From the NCBI GenBank assembly GCA_002779065.1, contig PEXL01000057.1, forward strand, positions 1,006-25,925: a DNA stretch of 24,920 nucleotides, written 5' to 3'. Both the position numbers and the translations under genes were made by a program. Positions 21,620 through 24,920 of the stretch are shown piece after piece; position 1 is the stretch's first letter, and every line of letters starts with the position of its first letter. The notes under the pieces are model-generated. The model was not told where the DNA came from. It was given only the letters and a program-made list of their open reading frames with translations, and did no database searches. Origin of the DNA: Candidatus Diapherotrites archaeon CG08_land_8_20_14_0_20_34_12 (GTDB lineage: Archaea; Iainarchaeota; Iainarchaeia; Iainarchaeales; 0-14-0-20-34-12).

Positions 21620-21859
21620 TCATATTCCTAATTTTGCCTTTATTTGCTCAGAACCAAAATATTGTCCGGAATTAATCCTCTTTCTTGCTCTTTCAATTTC
21701 TTTTAATGTTTGTTTGCTTAGTTTTGGATTGGACTCTACATTTTTTACAATGTAAATTAGTTTTTGGATTGTATCATTATATGTTTCTCTTGGGTGCTCT
21801 TTAAAGCAGTCCAGTTCTTTTTTGAGCTCTGTTTGTATTTGTATTGAAGTTTGAGTCAT
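21620..21859 (-). CDS. Antitoxin of the second RelE pair (VapB-like)
   Basis: A 79-residue protein. Residues 1-35 (TSIQIQTELKKELDCFKEHP and RETYNDTIQKLI) match small archaeal antitoxins of the ribbon-helix-helix type. The C-terminal half (LSKQTLKEIERARKRINSGQ) resembles toxin-wrapping segments in RelE pairs. GGTGAT lies just before the ATG, and a TATA-like TTTATAAAA lies about 35-45 bases upstream. A direct repeat GTTATA-N4-GTTATA sits between TATA and start. It is unlike the first RelE antitoxin at 6601-6834, so the two pairs are separate acquisitions. Confidence 0.82.
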   Translation of the reverse strand: MTQTSIQIQTELKKELDCFKEHPRETYNDTIQKLIYIVKNVESNPKLSKQTLKEIERARKRINSGQYFGSEQIKAKLGI

Positions 21860-21923
21860 TATATCACCATAATATACTATAACTGCTTATAACGTTTTAT
21901 AAATACTACTACGACCTATTTAT

Positions 21924-22199
21924 CTACGGGCTGTTATCTAAGTTAGTTTCTTCAATTCTTTCTTTTAAGTCACCAATGCTTTCTTCAAATCCTAAAAGAT
22001 CCCTAATAAGCCAGATTAAGTTAGCTGTCATGGCTAAAAAATAAATTGCAAATGAACTGTTTTCATCTAAGAAAAGAATGAATAAAGGTACAACTAAGAT
22101 TGAAACAATAAGTGCAATAATTAAGGTTCTGCCGATAGAAGTAGCTTCCTTCCTCCTTACTTCCTGCATCTTACCCCAGAATTTCTCAGTTTCTTCCAT
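21924..22199 (-). CDS. Small two-TM membrane protein
   Basis: A 91-residue protein with a charged N-terminus (MEETEKFWGKMQEVRRKEA), two membrane helices (about 23-43, TLIIALIVSILVVPLFILFL, and 49-66, FAIYFLAMTANLIWLI), and an acidic tail (EESIGDLKERIEETNLD). Both ends would lie on the cytoplasmic side. I do not recognise a family. The ribosome binding site is weak (AAGAAG). Confidence 0.6.
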   Translation of the reverse strand: MEETEKFWGKMQEVRRKEATSIGRTLIIALIVSILVVPLFILFLDENSSFAIYFLAMTANLIWLIRDLLGFEESIGDLKERIEETNLDNSP

Positions 22200-22254
22200 A
22201 CTTCTTGCATTAATTTACTCAATAGATTAACTATATTAAGGTTTCGTTCTTTTT

Positions 22255-22392
22255 ATGCCTATAGGAAATAGCATGAATCGGGAAAAGAAAAGGGAAGAAG
22301 TTATAGTAAAGGATAGGTTACTGCAGAAAGTTTTAGAATTGAATGATCTTGATAATGAGGAATTAGACGTTTCATTATTTGATTCCTCTTAA
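22255..22392 (+). CDS. Small charged protein (45 aa)
   Basis: ATG 22255 opens 45 codons. The protein is highly charged, MPIGNSMNREKKREEVIVKD then LLQKVLELNDLDNEELDVS, like one or two helices with an acidic tail. A TATA-like TATATTAA (22232-22239) lies 16-23 bases upstream, slightly close for a leaderless start; a second in-frame ATG at 22273 would fit less well. No strong ribosome binding site is seen. It is divergent from the two-TM gene. Support is codon-level only, so confidence is moderate. Confidence 0.42.
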   Translation: MPIGNSMNREKKREEVIVKDRLLQKVLELNDLDNEELDVSLFDSS

Positions 22393-22436
22393 CTTTTTAT
22401 TTTTTAGTCTGCGGCTATTTAATTTACTAAATAAAT

Positions 22437-22721
22437 CTATTTTTTATGCTCTTTTTTAAAATTAGTAGCGCATCTTTCTGAACAGAATGTATGTTCCTCA
22501 TCACTTATTTCTTTTAAAACAGCCTGATCAGGATCAATATTTCGTCCGCAAAAATCACAGGTTAATAATTCTTCATTGAATCCTTTGACATATTCCCCAC
22601 TATCCTCAGTAACTTCTTCTTCTGAATAATCATCGCCAATTTCTTCCGGCCCTAATTCTTCAGATTCGAAGTCATCTTCATTTTCTTGGATATCTTCATC
22701 TTCCTGTTTTTTTCTTGCCAT
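22437..22721 (-). CDS. Acidic protein with C-terminal four-Cys zinc ribbon
   Basis: A 94-residue protein. Residues 5-45 are extremely acidic (runs such as DEDIQENEDDFESEELGPEE). Residues 54-94 contain CDFCGRNID (C55, C58) and FCSERC (C80, C84), a C-x2-C ... C-x3-C metal site resembling TRASH-type treble clefs. An acidic tail plus zinc module suits a protein-binding adaptor or ribosome/nucleic-acid-associated factor; function unknown. ATG 22721 is chosen over GTG 22730. TATA-like TTTTATAAAT at about 22758-22767 lies 40 bases upstream. Confidence 0.7.
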   Translation of the reverse strand: MARKKQEDEDIQENEDDFESEELGPEEIGDDYSEEEVTEDSGEYVKGFNEELLTCDFCGRNIDPDQAVLKEISDEEHTFCSERCATNFKKEHKK

Positions 22722-22811
22722 ATTTAACACTTCTAATAGTAAAATATAGTGCTTTCAAGATTTATAAAATTTGGGGTTGGCAAAATAGCGCTAAATTTAA
22801 GGAATAAGAAC

Positions 22812-22872
22812 GGCAGAAGGTGCTGCTAAGAGAGTTGGTTGATTCTTTTTTAGAAAAAGAATCCCTTCTGCC
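22812..22872. ncRNA. Structured intergenic element, possible small RNA or terminator
   Basis: GGCAGAAGG (22812-22820) pairs perfectly with CCTTCTGCC (22864-22872). Inside, GATTCTTTTT (22841-22850) pairs perfectly with AAAAAGAATC (22854-22863) around TAG. The two helices would stack directly, leaving a one-sided 20-base bulge (22821-22840). It lies in the 219-base gap downstream of porB and upstream of the zinc-protein promoter. A simple terminator would not need the outer helix. Alternatives are a small RNA, a 3'-UTR element of the por transcript, or a small mobile palindrome. Strand is not decided. Confidence 0.5.
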
Positions 22873-22940
22873 ATAAATATTGCGTTTGCACAATCTTATA
22901 TTTGTTTCTCTGGCAAGTTTCCTTAGAATTTTAAGCAAAA

Positions 22941-23870
22941 TTAGAAAATACCTTCGAGTTTTTCCAATGCCTTTAATCTATTCCATTCAGAATCAACATT
23001 CTTTTGTATCTCTGCAATTTCCTCTTCATTTAAATGTTTGAATCTTCCCTGTGTTTTCAGGTAATCCTTTGCAGGAATCGGGTTATTTACTTCAACAGTA
23101 AATTTCAATTTACCATTTACAATTTCATATAATGGGCATACCTTAGACTGTACAGCCATTCTTGGAATTTCAATGCTTTTTGAAATATCGGAATACCAGC
23201 CAGTAGGGCAGATAGCAAATACTTGTATGTACTTTGGACCCTTAATACTTAATGCTTTTTTTATTTTAGCATATAAATCTGGGATGTGTGAAACAGAAGC
23301 AGTGGCAACATATGGTGCTCTGTGCGCTGCAATAATTAATGGAAGCGGTTTTTTAAATTCTGTTTTACCATGTACCTTTTTCTCAGCAGGGCTTGTGGTC
23401 GTATTTGAATACAAAGGAGTAGCTCCGCTTCTTTGCACACCAGTATTCATGTAAGCTTCATTATCATAACAAATATACAAAAAATCATGGCCTCTTTCTA
23501 CTGCTCCGCTTAATGTTCCAAAGCCAATGTCGAAGGTAGCGCCATCCCCACCAATTACAATAACCTTAGTCTTCTTGCCCAGCATTCTTAAGGCTTCAAC
23601 AACACCTGAAGCTATTGCTGAATTGTTCTGAAAGGCACCATGTATCCAAGGCAATCTCCAAGAGGTTTCAGGATAAGGGGTAGAAACAACTTCCATGCAG
23701 CCTGTTGCATTTACAATTATTGTGTCTTTTCCCGCAGCTTTTGTAATATGCCTTAACAAAATTGTTGCTCCGCAGCCGGCGCAAGCCCTATGCCCGGAAA
23801 CAAAGAATTCTTCCTCAGGCATTGCCCTTATTGCTCCATTTCCAGTATTAGGTTGGTTCAAAATAACCAC
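22941..23870 (-). CDS. porB: Pyruvate/2-oxoacid:ferredoxin oxidoreductase, beta subunit
   Basis: The thiamine diphosphate-binding subunit of pyruvate:ferredoxin oxidoreductase, which makes acetyl-CoA, CO2 and reduced ferredoxin. Counting from GTG 23870, HRACAGCGA gives C30 and C33. C58 (NATGCMEVV) and the later FAICPTGW Cys complete the four-Cys iron-sulfur site typical of PorB. GGDGATFDIGFG (about 112-123) and YDNEAYMNTGVQRSGATP are the thiamine diphosphate and Mg motifs. GTG 23870 overlaps the porA stop by 13 bases; ATG 23822 (MPEEEFF) is an alternative start that keeps all motifs. 2-oxoacid specificity beyond pyruvate cannot be settled here. Confidence 0.93.
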   Translation of the reverse strand: MVILNQPNTGNGAIRAMPEEEFFVSGHRACAGCGATILLRHITKAAGKDTIIVNATGCMEVVSTPYPETSWRLPWIHGAFQNNSAIASGVVEALRMLGKKTKVIVIGGDGATFDIGFGTLSGAVERGHDFLYICYDNEAYMNTGVQRSGATPLYSNTTTSPAEKKVHGKTEFKKPLPLIIAAHRAPYVATASVSHIPDLYAKIKKALSIKGPKYIQVFAICPTGWYSDISKSIEIPRMAVQSKVCPLYEIVNGKLKFTVEVNNPIPAKDYLKTQGRFKHLNEEEIAEIQKNVDSEWNRLKALEKLEGIF

Positions 23871-24920
23871 ACCCCATCTTCTTTCTTCATAGCCATTTCT
23901 AATGCTTTTTTCAAATGTTCAATTGTAATATCTCTCCCTCCTAATCCTGCAATAAATCCATTCACAAATATGTCTTTTGCCCTGCCATATAACGCGCTTT
24001 TTATCTCTTCAAATAATGGCCCATTGCTCCCTAATGAAATATGCCTATCTATTACTGCAATCCCTTTAAGATTTTTTGCAGCTTTAATTAATTGTTCTGT
24101 AGGGAATGGCCTGTATGACCTTATTTTTATCAATCCAGCCTTTTTATTTTGTTCCCTTAAATTATCAACTGTTTTTCTAGCTGTTCCGCACAATGTGCCC
24201 ATGCCAATAATTGCATATTCTGCATCTTCCATCCTATACAATTCCATTAACCCATTACCATAACTTCTGCCAAATATTTTTTCAAATTCCTTGTTTTCTT
24301 TTTCAATCACTTTTGCCGAATTATTTATTGCTTTCTGCTGTTCATATTTGAATTCCATAAAGGTATCTGGAAATGCAACAGGCCCGATTGTTATCGGGTT
24401 TTCAGGATCTAATTTCACAAAAGGCTTGTATTCTGGCAGATATTTATCCACTTTTTCCTGTTCAGGTATATTTACATTTTCATAAACATGGCTTAAAGTA
24501 AAGCCATCCAAGCAGATCATGGTTGGCAATAAAACATCAAAATTCTCGCTTATTTTAAATGCCTGAATTGTTGCATCCAATGCTTCCTGTGAACTCTCAA
24601 CATATAATTGTAGCCATCCTTGATCTCTTGCAGAAACAGCATCAGAATGGTCATTCCAGATATTTATTGGGGCGGATAATGCCCTGTTTGCAACAGCCAT
24701 TACACAAGGCAGTCTATTGCCTGAAATTATTGGCAGCATTTCAAACATATATGCCAATCCTTGCGAAGCTGTAGCAGTAAATGTCCTTACTCCAGTTGCT
24801 TGTGCCCCAAAAAGTGCTGAAGCTGCAGAATGTTCTGATTCTGTAGGTATCATGCTTGCTTCTAAATCGCCAGAATTAATCATCTCTGCTAGTTTTTCTA
24901 CAATATGTGTCTGAGGAGTA
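23858..24920 (-). CDS. porA: Pyruvate/2-oxoacid:ferredoxin oxidoreductase, alpha subunit (5' end cut by window)
   Basis: The catalytic alpha subunit, open to the window edge. Reading begins TPQTHIVEKLAEMINSGDLE, the characteristic PorA N-terminal region, so only some 20-30 residues are missing. Further motifs are ESEHSAASALFGAQATGVRTFTATASQGLAYMFE, NIWNDHSDAVSARDQGWLQLYVES and DVLLPTMICLDGFTLSHV. The C-terminal domain has IIGMGTLCGTARKTVDNLRE and IKIRSYRPFPTEQL. It lies upstream of porB in the same operon. The gamma and delta (ferredoxin-like) subunits, if separate, would be upstream, outside the window. Confidence 0.95.
   Translation of the reverse strand, partial: TPQTHIVEKLAEMINSGDLEASMIPTESEHSAASALFGAQATGVRTFTATASQGLAYMFEMLPIISGNRLPCVMAVANRALSAPINIWNDHSDAVSARDQGWLQLYVESSQEALDATIQAFKISENFDVLLPTMICLDGFTLSHVYENVNIPEQEKVDKYLPEYKPFVKLDPENPITIGPVAFPDTFMEFKYEQQKAINNSAKVIEKENKEFEKIFGRSYGNGLMELYRMEDAEYAIIGMGTLCGTARKTVDNLREQNKKAGLIKIRSYRPFPTEQLIKAAKNLKGIAVIDRHISLGSNGPLFEEIKSALYGRAKDIFVNGFIAGLGGRDITIEHLKKALEMAMKKEDGVWLF

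Noticed and set aside
23790..24263. 157-codon plus-strand frame opposite porA/porB
   Set aside because: Both Por subunits are unmistakable on the minus strand across this stretch; the plus frame has no family features.

Overview
The window looks like an AT-rich archaeal chromosome segment. The evidence is archaeal-type phosphoenolpyruvate carboxylase, an archaeal-type inositol-1-phosphate synthase, a two-subunit pyruvate:ferredoxin oxidoreductase core, A/T-rich TATA boxes about 25 bp before many start codons, archaeal Shine-Dalgarno cores (GGTGAT, GAGGT), and a tRNA gene without an encoded CCA. The small basic proteins, dense toxin-antitoxin content and secreted Cys-repeat protein remind me of DPANN lineages (Woesearchaeota/Diapherotrites-like). 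That placement is an inference and needs a marker-gene tree.

Layout. 1-900: 5' part of inositol-phosphate synthase. 970-2700: PadR regulator, small hypothetical genes and a lone Doc/Fic gene under a perfect palindrome. 2735-6240: HEAT-like protein, PEP carboxylase, an AbrB-PIN toxin-antitoxin pair and PRPP synthetase. 6330-9470: a RelE-type pair, a secreted protein plus Pro-motif lipoprotein, and an AbiE-like regulator/nucleotidyltransferase pair. 9535-12975: a three-gene exported operon (lipoprotein, Gly-zipper protein, Cys-repeat protein with a lytic-transglycosylase-like domain). 13013-15121: HEPN/MNT pair, an IS200/IS605-type end relic and a Fic protein under a long inverted repeat. 15160-19290: enolase, then a cluster of three related basic coiled-coil proteins, the middle one frameshifted. 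19363-21860: NAD synthetase, a class II tRNA with a decayed partial copy beside it, an RNA m5C methyltransferase and a second RelE-type pair. 21924-24920: small hypothetical genes, a structured intergenic element and porB/porA (porA is cut by the window end).

How the genes fit together. The metabolic genes (enolase, PEP carboxylase, Por, PRPP synthetase, NAD synthetase, inositol-phosphate synthase) cover lower glycolysis with anaplerosis and acetyl-CoA, nucleotide and NAD precursors, and inositol lipid headgroups. Between them lie seven toxin-type loci of different families, several with their own inverted or direct repeat over the promoter. This looks like accumulated small defence or addiction loci rather than one island.

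The most unusual parts are the exported transglycosylase operon, the frameshifted coiled-coil paralog, the tRNA whose anticodon does not match its body, the relic transposon end, and several small genes (42, 49 and 45 codons) that standard gene calling would probably miss.
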